Source: an uncultured Pirellulaceae bacterium (lineage in GTDB: Bacteria > Planctomycetota > Planctomycetia > Pirellulales > Pirellulaceae). Taken from it: a DNA stretch of 64,000 nucleotides. A program made the position numbers and the translations under genes. Numbering within the stretch: position 1 is the first letter of the stretch; each line of letters starts with the position of its first letter. Positions 1 to 8,129 of the stretch are shown piece after piece. Location: contig CALFUT010000015.1 in assembly GCA_937929805.1 (NCBI GenBank), forward strand, positions 1-64,000. The letters run 5' to 3'. The notes beneath the pieces are model-generated. The model was not told where the DNA came from and did not search any database. It saw only the letters and a list, made by a program, of their open reading frames with translations.

Positions 1-105
1 GTGTTGTTCGTCAGCCTTTTCATCGGTTTGACTCTTACAGACACGTCGGAGTACCAGAACACCATCGACGCGTTCCCTCGACCCGAAGTAGTTACCGCGC
101 CGTAG
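1..105 (+). CDS. C-terminal end of an unidentified membrane protein (partial)
   Basis: The reading frame is open from the first base and stops with TAG at 103-105, giving the last 34 residues of a protein that starts outside the window. The visible part is a hydrophobic stretch (VLFVSLFIGLTL) and a short polar tail ending in VVTAP. It lies 36 bases upstream of a cytochrome c oxidase subunit III-like gene on the same strand, so it is probably another member of a terminal oxidase cluster. The fragment is too short to name. Confidence 0.5.
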   Translation: MLFVSLFIGLTLTDTSEYQNTIDAFPRPEVVTAP

Positions 106-141
106 CGGTTCGAGGTCACTGAACTTCGCCAACGGTAAGTA

Positions 142-777
142 ATGTTAAAACAGTCGATCAATCTGATCCCAGCAAGGCCCGAACTTTATCAGGCTAAACT
201 GCTGTTTTACCTTTTCATTGCTTCGTTGGGCATGTTCTTCGTCGCCAGCCTGATTACCTACATCACGGTACGTGATCAGGCGTTCAATCCGGTGCCCAAC
301 GCGATCCCGGGCTCAATCTTGACTCAAGGTCCCGACGCGTACCAAAACCTTCGGATCCCAAACACGTTCTGGGTTAGCACGATCCTGCTGGTTTTCACAA
401 GCATCTTCCTGCATCGCGCCTGCCGTATGGTTCGACGCGAGAAACAACGCCTCTTTCGTCGTTGGCTCTTGTTCGCTATGGCCGGTGCGATTGCGTTTAC
501 GGCTTTGCAAAGCTTTGGACTTTACGACCTGCTGGCAACTCACTTCAGCCAAGATGATGGGTCGACCAAAGTGTACGGCATGTCGTTCACGTTGTCGTTC
601 ATTCACGCCTTGCACGTTGTCGGAGGCATTGTCTTCCTCGGTTTTGTCATCTTTCAGGCGTTCCGCAATCGATACGATCACGAGCGTCATTGGGCGGTCG
701 ACAACTGCGCCAGTTATTGGCACTTTCTAGATGTCGTTTGGGCCTGCATGCTGATCGTGTTTTTGGTCACGCATTAA
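142..777 (+). CDS. Cytochrome c oxidase subunit III-like protein
   Basis: This is a 211-residue protein with about five hydrophobic helices (near residues 20-42, 77-94, 108-127, 147-172 and 192-210). Two features match subunit III of haem-copper oxidases: HALHVVGG at 155-162 and YWHFLDVVW at 192-200, the usual H-F-x-D-x-V-W ending. Subunit III is a membrane subunit of the terminal oxidase that supports the catalytic subunit I and does not itself carry redox centres. At 211 residues it is of the short bacterial type. It follows another membrane-protein gene on the same strand, and its stop lies 5 bases from the stop of the convergent anti-sigma gene. Family assignment is good; which oxidase type it serves cannot be told here. 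Confidence 0.85.
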   Translation: MLKQSINLIPARPELYQAKLLFYLFIASLGMFFVASLITYITVRDQAFNPVPNAIPGSILTQGPDAYQNLRIPNTFWVSTILLVFTSIFLHRACRMVRREKQRLFRRWLLFAMAGAIAFTALQSFGLYDLLATHFSQDDGSTKVYGMSFTLSFIHALHVVGGIVFLGFVIFQAFRNRYDHERHWAVDNCASYWHFLDVVWACMLIVFLVTH

Positions 778-782
778 GCTTT

Positions 783-1673
783 TTACTGCCGCACGACTTG
801 TGCCAGCAGCGGCAAACGTTCACGTTTTGATTGCACGACGCCACCCGGTTGTTCAATCGTGACGGCAAACATCGTCGCCTCTGAAATCGACAGTTTCGCG
901 TCAATTGGCACGATCACTTTTCCGGTCGCAGCGATATCAAAAACACCCCCGTCAACCGGCAACGTATCATCGCGCGATTTGTCAAAAATCCATAATTGAT
1001 ACTGTTGTACTTTCGGGTCGTTTACTTCTAAGCCCTCAAAAACCATGAAGCCTGACTGACGATCGTCGCTCCAAATCACTTTTCCTGAGGCGTTTTTCGA
1101 GGCCCCGTCATCCGTCGGATTCGTCCACGACACCACCCGTAAATCACTCGGTTCATCCTCACGAAGTGCGGCCAACTGAGCTTCAACCGATGTGGCCGCC
1201 CCCATCGAGCGGAAGCCTGAGTTGCTCAGCAGCGAAAAACTGGCCAACGCAAACATCAGGCTGGCAGCTGTCACGAACGTCAACACAATCTCACGCATTG
1301 ACCAAACCGAATCACCGCTGTGAACCGAAAGTCGTGCGTCTCTATGATTTGATAAGTTAATCGGTTTAAGATTTGAGTCATCTACCGATTTATTATTACC
1401 CGATTTGCGATCTCCAATGTAATGACCGGCATCGCTAATAATTTGGCGACGCAGATGATCGGGTAGACTTTCTGACGAGGCCTTCGAGTCCGCTTCGTGC
1501 AATGCCGCGTCGACCGCACCAACCACAAAATCAAAACGGTCTTTGTCGGAAATGTCGAGCAGCTCAATCAGGTCGTCCAGCTCTTGTCGCTCGTTTGAAT
1601 CCAATCCATGAAGAGCCGCTTGGATCAGCAGATCCTCACATCGTTCACGCTTGTTGTCGGGAGTTTGCGTCAT
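783..1673 (-). CDS. Anti-sigma factor, RskA-like
   Basis: This 296-residue protein has a cytoplasmic N-terminal part with an anti-sigma-like helical segment (EDLLIQAALHGLDSNERQELDDLIE, about 13-38), a single transmembrane helix around 128-150, and a C-terminal extracytoplasmic domain of the RskA type. Such proteins hold an ECF sigma factor at the membrane until a signal releases it. Its start codon overlaps the end of the sigma factor gene by 4 bases, so the two are translationally coupled, which fits the pairing. The FAS1 gene upstream completes a three-gene operon. The family is clear from layout and context. The signal sensed is unknown. Confidence 0.85.
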   Translation of the reverse strand: MTQTPDNKRERCEDLLIQAALHGLDSNERQELDDLIELLDISDKDRFDFVVGAVDAALHEADSKASSESLPDHLRRQIISDAGHYIGDRKSGNNKSVDDSNLKPINLSNHRDARLSVHSGDSVWSMREIVLTFVTAASLMFALASFSLLSNSGFRSMGAATSVEAQLAALREDEPSDLRVVSWTNPTDDGASKNASGKVIWSDDRQSGFMVFEGLEVNDPKVQQYQLWIFDKSRDDTLPVDGGVFDIAATGKVIVPIDAKLSISEATMFAVTIEQPGGVVQSKRERLPLLAQVVRQ

Positions 1674-2299
1674 CGGCCATTCCCTCCCCCATCAGTCGCA
1701 GCAAAGTGGTAACAACGTTCACGAAGATGAATCAACCCACGGCGAATGTGCGTCTTGATCGTTCCTAGCGGCAGATCCATTCGTTCCGCAATCTGAGGGT
1801 GAGTCAGATCATCATATACAGACAGTTTGATCACTCTTTGTTGCTGATCGGACAACTCATTAAGTGCTTGCAACACCTTTCCGGCATCGTCACTCAGCTC
1901 CGCCCGCCTAGTTGGGTCGCTGCCCGCCGACTGGTCAGTCTGATCGATCGAATCAGCTTCTACCGTTTCGATACCCTTTTGCTTTTTGCGGCTCATGTCG
2001 ATCAACCTGCGACGCGCAACCATCGAGACAAAGGTTGCTTCCGAACTTTTCGAGGGATCAAACCGATTCGCTGATTTCCAAAGTGAGATAAAAATTTCCT
2101 GCACCGCATCCTCTGCATCAGCTTGACGTGTCGTCAAACGCTTTGCCAATGAATAAACAAGTCCGCCGTACTGATCAATGCAATCAGATACTGCGGACTT
2201 GTCGCCTCTTCCTATTCTAACTAGCAAATATTCGGGCAAAGTTCTTTTCGTTACATAAATCACGCGAAGCGAATAATGAGAAAATGAATGTGTGACCAA
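1670..2299 (-). CDS. ECF-type RNA polymerase sigma factor
   Basis: The protein has sigma-70 region 2 (around residues 30-100, with DAEDAVQEIFISLW) and region 4 (LTHPQIAERMDLPLGTIKTH, a helix-turn-helix near 165-185), without the other sigma-70 regions, as in ECF factors. It would direct RNA polymerase to a small regulon when freed from the anti-sigma factor encoded just downstream. The listed start is a TTG codon, 4 bases after the FAS1 stop. An in-frame GTG at 2263 (giving VIYVTKRTLPEYLL) is a plausible alternative, and the ATG at 2301-2303 is out of frame. The tight spacing on both sides indicates one operon with the fasciclin gene and the anti-sigma gene. Confidence 0.88.
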   Translation of the reverse strand: MVTHSFSHYSLRVIYVTKRTLPEYLLVRIGRGDKSAVSDCIDQYGGLVYSLAKRLTTRQADAEDAVQEIFISLWKSANRFDPSKSSEATFVSMVARRRLIDMSRKKQKGIETVEADSIDQTDQSAGSDPTRRAELSDDAGKVLQALNELSDQQQRVIKLSVYDDLTHPQIAERMDLPLGTIKTHIRRGLIHLRERCYHFAATDGGGNGR

Positions 2300-2303
2300 T
2301 CAT

Positions 2304-2861
2304 TTACTCGGACGGCGGAAGAATAACCGCATCGATCACGTGAATTACACCGTTCGAGCAGACAATATCTGTCTTTACGATGTTTGCACCGCCAATGGTC
2401 AAACCAACTGGCGCTTTTGAACCCTGAAGTGTCTCCACCTCTGCCGCCTTCAACACATCACCTGCCATGATTTTGCCCGACACGACGTGGTACTTCAGAA
2501 TTGCCTGCAATTTTTCCTTGCTTTCCGGCTTCAACAGAGTATCGATCGTCCCTGCTGGTAAAGCGGCAAATGCGTCGTCGGTCGGGGCGAACACGGTAAA
2601 CGGGCCCTCGCCTTGAAGTGCTCCCACAAGATCAGCCGCCCCGAGTGCAGCTGCCAGTGTTTTGAACGAGCCCGCTTCAACCGCCGTGGTAACGATATCC
2701 TTTCCTTCAGGCATCACGATTGCGGAGACCATTTGGACGGGCACCGTTTGAGACACTTGTTCCGCAGCTTGTTGCTGTGTCGCGTGAGGGCATTGAGCCA
2801 AAACGGGGGAGCAAGTCAAAACGGCAACTGCCACACTTAACGAGAAAAACGACTTAAACAT
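2304..2861 (-). CDS. Secreted fasciclin (FAS1) domain protein
   Basis: This 185-residue protein begins with a signal peptide (about 1-23, cleaved near VLAQ), followed by one FAS1 domain from about residue 52 to the end. The two conserved FAS1 boxes are visible: [14 protein letters not shown] at 89-102 and YHVVSGKI at 124-131. FAS1 domains mediate cell-surface adhesion or matrix binding. An AGGTAG ribosome-binding site precedes the ATG. It is the first gene of an operon with an ECF sigma factor and its anti-sigma factor, so it is likely both a target of that sigma factor and its surface output. The function beyond surface location is inferred. Confidence 0.9.
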   Translation of the reverse strand: MFKSFFSLSVAVAVLTCSPVLAQCPHATQQQAAEQVSQTVPVQMVSAIVMPEGKDIVTTAVEAGSFKTLAAALGAADLVGALQGEGPFTVFAPTDDAFAALPAGTIDTLLKPESKEKLQAILKYHVVSGKIMAGDVLKAAEVETLQGSKAPVGLTIGGANIVKTDIVCSNGVIHVIDAVILPPSE

Positions 2862-3278
2862 TTCACTACCTTTAAATTCAGATTTTTTGCTTGTAAAAAG
2901 TTGAATCGATCATCGTGGCCACGACGTCCAATTTACAACTGTTTACTTATTCGAAGAGCACTTCTGCTTGGATTCAAAAATCTGAAAAAATCCTTGCCCA
3001 CAAAAACTCATCATTTCAAATAGCCCGGAACGAAGGCCAATCTGCCGCGTTTTCCTATGGTAAGTCGTCGTTTGGGTGAAAAACGCTCAGGCTCCTGTCT
3101 CCAAGGATTTATCGACCGCGCCGCTAGCATCGCGATAAAATCGAGAGACTAAACTTTCGGTTTTGATCGTGTGTGCGTTAGACTTCGAAATTGAATAACG
3201 TCGTCCGAACCTCACTTCGCTCCGCATGCGCTGCGCAGCCGACGATGACCGAAACCCCATCACACCGCAGGAATAATC
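2862..3278. other. Divergent intergenic region
   Basis: This 417-base stretch separates the FAS1 operon (leftward) from the glycine-zipper gene (rightward). It must hold both promoters. I looked for an ECF-type promoter upstream of the FAS1 gene and saw nothing I could defend. No repeat or RNA gene was recognised. Confidence 0.4.
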
Positions 3279-3683
3279 ATGAAATTGTTTCGAATCGCTC
3301 TTGGCTTGCTGACCGTCATCTCTTTGGCCGCCCCCGCCGATGCTCAACTCATTCAAGATCAACTGACAAGGCGAGGCGCAGTTGCCGGAGCGGTTATTGG
3401 CGGCATCGTCGGAAATCAGAATAACGAAGCGGCAGCAGGCATCATCCTAGGTGGCCTAGTTGGCGGCGTCGCTGGTCGCGCAATCAGCAATAATCAGGGG
3501 CGCAACTACTACGGCCGTGGCCAAGGCCAGACATACAGTTATGGCGCGAACTACTATCAACAGCCCACATACTATCCACAGCAACAACAATTCGTGCCAC
3601 AGGTTCAATACTACCAGCAGCCGGTTTACTCGCCACGATACTACGGTGGCGGCTATGGAAGCAGTTGCGGTCGCGGTTGGTAG
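3279..3683 (+). CDS. Small exported glycine-zipper protein
   Basis: This is a 134-residue protein with a signal peptide (about 1-23, ending PADAQ). Next comes a glycine-zipper segment from about 35 to 71 with regularly spaced Gly and Ala (AVIGGIVGNQ, then GIILGGLVGGVAGRAI), typical of two-helix glycine-zipper membrane domains. The rest is a low-complexity tail rich in Tyr, Gln and Gly ending in a Gly-rich patch with one Cys. An AGGA site precedes the ATG. It is probably an envelope protein, and the tail may be exposed. A bidirectional terminator follows about 100 bases downstream. No more specific role can be given. Confidence 0.8.
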   Translation: MKLFRIALGLLTVISLAAPADAQLIQDQLTRRGAVAGAVIGGIVGNQNNEAAAGIILGGLVGGVAGRAISNNQGRNYYGRGQGQTYSYGANYYQQPTYYPQQQQFVPQVQYYQQPVYSPRYYGGGYGSSCGRGW

Positions 3684-3783
3684 TCGAAATTCACTTCCGT
3701 TGATTACGCAAGCAAAGATGGTATCGATCTCAACAACAGTGGCTTGATCAATCAACAAGCGGCATTTGTAACAGAAAACAAAA

Positions 3784-3818
3784 CGGGCCAGAGCACTCAT
3801 TGCTCTGGCCCGTTTTTT
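3784..3818. terminator. Bidirectional rho-independent terminator
   Basis: A perfect 12-bp stem (CGGGCCAGAGCA paired with TGCTCTGGCCCG) with a 5-base loop is followed by six T on the + strand and preceded by an A-rich run, so it works in both directions. It lies between the convergent glycine-zipper gene and the AP2-like gene and can end both transcripts. Confidence 0.92.
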
Positions 3819-3849
3819 GTTTTCAATGCGGTCTCTTGTTCGAACGTGG

Positions 3850-4335
3850 TTATTCGAACGAAAGCATTTTCTTGCTGAGTACTTCGTTGTACTTTTTGGT
3901 GCCTTTGAAGCTTTTCATCTTCTTCTTGATCCACTCACGGTCGACGGTCTCGTTGTCTAAGGCCAAGAAGGCCATCGCAAACGCATCTTCGTCACCAAAC
4001 ATCTCGGCGGAAAAACTAATGCCGCCCTTCAACGGGCACTCGGGCCACCGAGCGTACCAACGGCAGTACTGATATTCTTGACCTTCTCGCTTGTGAGTCG
4101 ACAGTCGCGGCCAGATGCCGACAATGCCAGATTGATTTCGCTTGGTCATTCGACCTTTACGCGGTGTCGGTGGCGGCAGCTCCTGCAACATCTTCTTAAC
4201 CCACTTCTGAGCAGCTTTCTCAGCCGCTGTCCAAGTCTTGTACTTTCGAAGTGTAAAATTCTCTTGGTAAGCCTTTCCTTGGCGAGTGATGCGAGCCATC
4301 ACGCACTTGGAAACCTTATTTTTGGTAGTATGCAT
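3850..4335 (-). CDS. AP2-like DNA-binding domain protein
   Basis: This is a basic 161-residue protein. The N-terminal half (about 10-50) has the pattern seen in integrase-type AP2-like N-terminal domains: VMARITRQGKAYQENF, then a Trp- and Lys-rich helix (TWTAAEKAAQKWVKKM). The second half (about 66-100) resembles a bacterial AP2 domain, with RNQSGIVGI followed by YCRWYARWP. It carries no catalytic domain, so it is not an integrase itself. It may be a DNA-binding protein or a domesticated fragment. The start could also be the internal ATG at 4299 (MARITRQG). It ends on the bidirectional terminator at 3784-3818. The domain call comes from motif resemblance only. Confidence 0.55.
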   Translation of the reverse strand: MHTTKNKVSKCVMARITRQGKAYQENFTLRKYKTWTAAEKAAQKWVKKMLQELPPPTPRKGRMTKRNQSGIVGIWPRLSTHKREGQEYQYCRWYARWPECPLKGGISFSAEMFGDEDAFAMAFLALDNETVDREWIKKKMKSFKGTKKYNEVLSKKMLSFE

Positions 4336-4512
4336 ATGTCTGAACTAGTCGATCTTGGAATCAAAATAACGCGTCAGCAAACAAGGACGCCTGTCGCAGC
4401 GGCGTCAACACGCTGAACCCGTAGTTTAGCACACAATTAACCGATCCGTGCACGTGACGGCCAGTGATTTCTAAATTCGCACAAAAGCCTTTTTCCCAAA
4501 CAGGTGCAAATC

Positions 4513-5841
4513 ATGTCACTGTTCGATGCCAGTGAAAAAGCAGCAATGGATGCGACGAAACCATTAGCGGCACGTTTGCGCCCAACGACTTTAGAAGAGT
4601 TTTTCGGGCAGACGCACTTTTTGGCCCAGGGAAAACTACTGCACAAACTTGTAAGTAAAGATCGATTAGGTTCTGTGCTTTTTTTTGGCCCTCCGGGAAC
4701 TGGCAAAACTACGCTGGCCCGCATTCTGGCGCACAAAACCAAGCGACATTTTCAACAACTTAGTGCGATTATGCACGGTGTCAAAGATTTACGAGAAGTT
4801 TTAGCGGATGCCCGCGATCGAGTGGCGACTGGTGGCCGCGGCACTTTGTTGTTCATCGACGAGATCCATCGCTTCAACAAAACCCAGCAAGATGCTTTGC
4901 TGGCCGATGTCGAGGACGGCAATGTGACGCTCATCGGAGCCACGACTTCCAATCCTTCGTTCGCAGTTAACGGATCCCTTGTCAGCCGCAGCCAAGTCTT
5001 TCAATTTCAGCCGCTCAGTGACGTAGAGATCAAACAAGTGATTCAACGAGCCCTCGATGATCCGGACCGAGGCTTGGGAATGCGGGATATCGCAATTGAC
5101 TCGGAAGCTTTGGATTATCTTGCGAACATTTGTGACGGCGACGCTCGCAAGAGTCTCTCCATCCTCGAAACCGCCGTAATCGCGGCAGCAGATCCGAACG
5201 ATGCGAAGGCCCAAATTCAGATCGACCTAGAATCGATGCGGAACGCAGTGGGGACGCGAGCCGTTCAGTACGATCCAACCGGCAGCGAACATTACGACTG
5301 CGCCAGTGCGCTGATCAAGAGCATTCGTGGTAGCGATCCGGACGCCGGTTTGTACTGGCTTGCCCGGATGCTCGAAGGAGGCGAAGACATTCGCTTCTTG
5401 TGCCGCCGCCTCATCATTCTAGCCAGCGAAGACATTGGCAACGCGGATCCTCATGCGCTGCCGCTAACGGTGGCTTGCTCACAGGCATGCGAGCAAATTG
5501 GTTTGCCCGAATGCCAGCTGACTCTTTCGCAGACGGTGACTTACCTAGCCTGCGCACCGAAATCGAATGCCGCCACGTCCGCCATCAGCGCGGCTCGTGC
5601 TGACGTGCGTGAACAGCGAGTGCTACCGGTTCCCAAACACTTGCGAGAATCTCACTACAAAGGAGCGGCCGAACTGGGGCACGGCAAGGGTTATCGTTCT
5701 TCGCACAAAGAGCCCGACGGAGTTGCGGCGCAGGATTATCTGGGGATCGATCGAGTCTACTACGAACCGGTCGATCGTGGTTTCGAATCTGAGTTGAAAC
5801 AGCGGCTGGAAACCATTCGCAAGAAGCTGTCGGCTGATTGA
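4513..5841 (+). CDS. rarA: Replication-associated recombination protein A (AAA+ ATPase)
   Basis: This 442-residue AAA+ ATPase is of the RarA/MgsA/WRNIP1 family and acts at stalled replication forks. The Walker A motif GPPGTGKT is at 59-66 and the Walker B/IDEIHRFNK motif at 115-123, the hallmark of this family; GATTSNPSF follows at 142-150. The C-terminal half contains the family's helical and tetramerisation regions (for example SEDIGNADP). The length matches the family (about 440). I chose ATG 4513, because an AGGTG ribosome-binding site sits 6 bases upstream. A GTG at 4504 lies within that site and is unlikely to be the start. The neighbours do not suggest an operon. Confidence 0.95.
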   Translation: MSLFDASEKAAMDATKPLAARLRPTTLEEFFGQTHFLAQGKLLHKLVSKDRLGSVLFFGPPGTGKTTLARILAHKTKRHFQQLSAIMHGVKDLREVLADARDRVATGGRGTLLFIDEIHRFNKTQQDALLADVEDGNVTLIGATTSNPSFAVNGSLVSRSQVFQFQPLSDVEIKQVIQRALDDPDRGLGMRDIAIDSEALDYLANICDGDARKSLSILETAVIAAADPNDAKAQIQIDLESMRNAVGTRAVQYDPTGSEHYDCASALIKSIRGSDPDAGLYWLARMLEGGEDIRFLCRRLIILASEDIGNADPHALPLTVACSQACEQIGLPECQLTLSQTVTYLACAPKSNAATSAISAARADVREQRVLPVPKHLRESHYKGAAELGHGKGYRSSHKEPDGVAAQDYLGIDRVYYEPVDRGFESELKQRLETIRKKLSAD

Positions 5842-5863
5842 AAAAGGGACAGATTTAAATTAA
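5842..5863. repeat. REP-type motif directly after the rarA stop
   Basis: Immediately after the rarA stop codon lies AAAAGGGACAGATTTAAATT. Motifs of this kind (GGGACAGATTTA) are familiar at the ends of REP-associated elements in many bacterial genomes. Here it separates rarA from a headless gene fragment, so it may mark an old insertion or deletion boundary. Only one copy is present in the window. Confidence 0.4.
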
Positions 5864-5874
5864 CCCTTCCCGGT

Positions 5875-6171
5875 TTGCAGCAAAACGATTTCCGAGCTGC
5901 CTTCACCACGGCGGAAGGCTGGGGGCGTTTCGTCCAGAACGTGCAGGGCGGTCGACAGGAGAATGCTGTGGAACTCCGTTACGGCAAACAAACATTGAAG
6001 GAGTTGACGCTCGACACAGCCCCTGACGTCAAAATCACGAAAGCGGAAGCCACCATCGACGGTCGCCGGCTCGAAACGAAAGTGCGGCTTCAGCCTCAGC
6101 AGACGAATATTTTTTTCTCAAAAGAGCTTGATCTATCGGCTGGCCAGATATTGAAAGTAAAGCTCTCGTAG
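5875..6171 (+). pseudogene. Headless C-terminal gene fragment
   Basis: An open frame of about 98 codons encodes what reads as the C-terminal beta-rich end of a larger protein (GRFVQNVQGGRQENAVELRY, then KELTLDTAPDVKITKAEATI, ending AGQILKVKLS). It has no good start codon or ribosome-binding site. It begins only a few bases after the REP-like motif and, oddly, is in the same frame as rarA. The style resembles the C-terminal domain of large secreted glycosidase-like enzymes, but I cannot name the family. It is most likely the remains of a gene truncated by a rearrangement at 5842-5875. Confidence 0.5.
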
Positions 6172-6361
6172 ACGTTGCCTAACGCCAATGGCAATCGTTT
6201 CACTCGCGCGGTCGCGCCGTTCGTAGTAGCGGCTTCAGTCGCTTGAGCATCGCCTGTAAATACTGGCAAATTCCCTTGCAATCATTCGTCATCCATCACC
6301 CGAGGACGCCGACCCAGCAAAGCCGCGACTTTGGTCAATGTGACAGAAAAAGCTCCACTGG

Positions 6362-6434
6362 AACCGCGAATGAATGCCAATCGACGCGAATGCCATGTTC
6401 AATGATTCGCGTTCATTTGCGTTCATTCGCGGTT
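6362..6434. repeat. Imperfect palindrome (REP-like, family CGAATGAA)
   Basis: The outer arms AACCGCGAATGAA (6362-6374) and TTCATTCGCGGTT (6422-6434) are exact inverted repeats. More partial pairing lies inside. Related elements occur near 6558, 39910, 47377 and 62783. Confidence 0.7.
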
Positions 6435-6557
6435 TTCAAAACAACGACCGCTGCAAAACGATTCGCTTCCACTCGGCGCTCTTCGCGTCTCTGCGTTTCG
6501 GGAATCCTGACCGTCGCCTTTCGATCCGAGAAAGCAGCCCCCGCAACACAATTAGAA

Positions 6558-6628
6558 AACCACGAAGAAAAGAAGCACACGAAGACCATCACGACCCCAA
6601 CTTCGTGCTGTTCGCGTTCTTCGCGGTT
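6558..6628. repeat. Imperfect palindrome (REP-like, family CACGAAGAA)
   Basis: The arms AACCACGAAGAA (6558-6569) and TTCTTCGCGGTT (6617-6628) pair with one mismatch. Inner CACGAAGA and TTCGTG segments pair as well. This is the same kind of element as at 6362-6434, about 120 bases away. Confidence 0.65.
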
Positions 6629-6977
6629 ACCTTCCAAGCCTCCGACCTAATGCCTGAACTTGGAGGCACGGAATTGACACCGCGAAGCAGGCTAGGCCGT
6701 TCGCAAGCCGCCCAATCACCTGCAACAAGCTGGCAAATTCCCCTGCAATCATTCGTGATGCTGGTGCCCGGCGTAGCACAGCTTCCTTGATTGAGACGCC
6801 CTTGTCGGTGTGTACCGAGCAGTGGTTGGCTGCTTGCTTGTCATTCATCAACCGGGGACGTCGACCCAGCAAAACCACATCCTCGGTCTACTTGACCGAA
6901 GAGAGAAACGGTTGATTGAACTCGTCCCCCGTTCGTCGCCGCCAAATAATCGGGACGACAACAGAATTAAGTTTTAC

Positions 6978-8129
6978 TCACAATGACTTTGTCGTCCAGA
7001 TTTTTGTTTCGTCGTTGATTCGGGATGAGCTCGAATCTGACTTGAGTTGATTGGTCGCAAGCAGTGTCGCTATGCATCGTCGAATTTCAGTTTGATGGAA
7101 CTCACAAAAATGTGATTTAACAACCGCCGCCATTACTTCCTTGCGCGTGCTCGGAATTACGGTAATATCAAGGATAATCTGCGGTAGTCGGTGGACGTCA
7201 GGCACCAACTCTTCTGACCGAACCTCAAACAACGTGGGTTCCTTCGGAAGCGCCATATCTGCGAGTTCACGTCTGCTTTTGACCATTTCGTCGTTCATAA
7301 GTTTCAGGCCATCTACATGGCGTGTCCCAAAAACCAAATCATACTTGGCAACTGTGTGGTGTGGTTTTGCCTTGATTGGATGGAATACGACTTCCGCAAA
7401 ACGGCGTTTCATTCGCTCGCAATAACGGCGCGAGAACTCAGTTATTGTTGATGGGAAATCGAGCCCTTCCAGGATCAACTCTTTCCACCAAGTTCCGCCG
7501 GCGATTGAATTCAGCGTCGCGATTTGGGTATCACCGATGACTTGCTCGTCACCACTGGTTTCATCGTCCATACCCGACAAGTCTGTCTTCAGAACTGATA
7601 GAGCTTCTCGAATAAAGCTCTGAGAGTTTAAGTTGAGCAGAACCTCAACGCTTGATCCTGAGTCTAGTGACGAATAAATACGATCAAGTTCCTCCCAAAC
7701 CAACCCCCTGACCGTGAATGGATCGACATAAAGAAAGAGGCTGTGTGTTTTAGCGACCAAGGCGATCTTGTCGGCGAAATCAATAAAACTCCCGTGCTTT
7801 GCCGACGCAAATTCAAAATGTTTAAGATTTGATTCTAATTTTGCGAAAATCTCCTTGTCTTTTTCGATACAAACAACGCGCAGTTTCTGTCGAGCACGAA
7901 GATTTTTCGAAAGAGCGTCCTTCACTGCATTACAGATTATCAAAGGTGAACCACGGCTCTGGTCTTCAAACAGTCCTGGTCCAGCAAACCCATCAATGAT
8001 GATGACAGGTTTCTTAAGGTTCATGATTTTCGGGATATAGGCGGAGAGATAGCAACGAAGAATTTCGTCTTTTCGCCTAGACCAATTTCGCTTTTCCTCG
8101 AAAAACTGGCCGTCTGCTTTATGTGTCAA
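6978..8129 (-). CDS. tcmP: Three-Cys-motif partner protein TcmP
   Basis: This is a 383-residue protein of the three-Cys-motif partner family, recognised from its N-terminal half: WSRRKDEILRCYLSAYIPKI, the segment VIIIDGFAGPGLFED (about 42-56), and LFLYVDPFTVRGL (about 131-143). The glycine-rich FAGPG region and the DPF segment resemble a Rossmann-type methyltransferase fold. The family is known for occurring beside a protein with a three-cysteine motif, as here with the DUF5131 gene. The two genes overlap by 4 bases (TTGA), with TcmP starting at TTG; no ATG fits. The biochemical function is not established. The pair may modify nucleic acid or act in phage defence, which is inference. Confidence 0.85.
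   Translation of the reverse strand: MTHKADGQFFEEKRNWSRRKDEILRCYLSAYIPKIMNLKKPVIIIDGFAGPGLFEDQSRGSPLIICNAVKDALSKNLRARQKLRVVCIEKDKEIFAKLESNLKHFEFASAKHGSFIDFADKIALVAKTHSLFLYVDPFTVRGLVWEELDRIYSSLDSGSSVEVLLNLNSQSFIREALSVLKTDLSGMDDETSGDEQVIGDTQIATLNSIAGGTWWKELILEGLDFPSTITEFSRRYCERMKRRFAEVVFHPIKAKPHHTVAKYDLVFGTRHVDGLKLMNDEMVKSRRELADMALPKEPTLFEVRSEELVPDVHRLPQIILDITVIPSTRKEVMAAVVKSHFCEFHQTEIRRCIATLLATNQLKSDSSSSRINDETKIWTTKSL

Larger units (their letters stand above)
6172..6977. repeat. Gene-free repeat-rich region
   Basis: About 800 bases without a credible gene. It holds two large imperfect palindromes (listed separately) and two diverged direct copies of one segment, near 6264-6345 and 6732-6900. 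Both begin CTGGCAAATTCCC and both contain GACCCAGCAAA. On the minus strand the copies read as LLGRRPRVMDD and LLGRRPRLMND, so they look like relics of one coding sequence. The second copy carries an internal insertion of about 80 bases. The region reads as a scar of several insertions and deletions. Confidence 0.6.

Noticed and set aside
2862-3000. ECF promoter upstream of the FAS1 gene
   Set aside because: Several weak GAATCC/CGAATA words are present, but spacing and sequence are not convincing enough to call.
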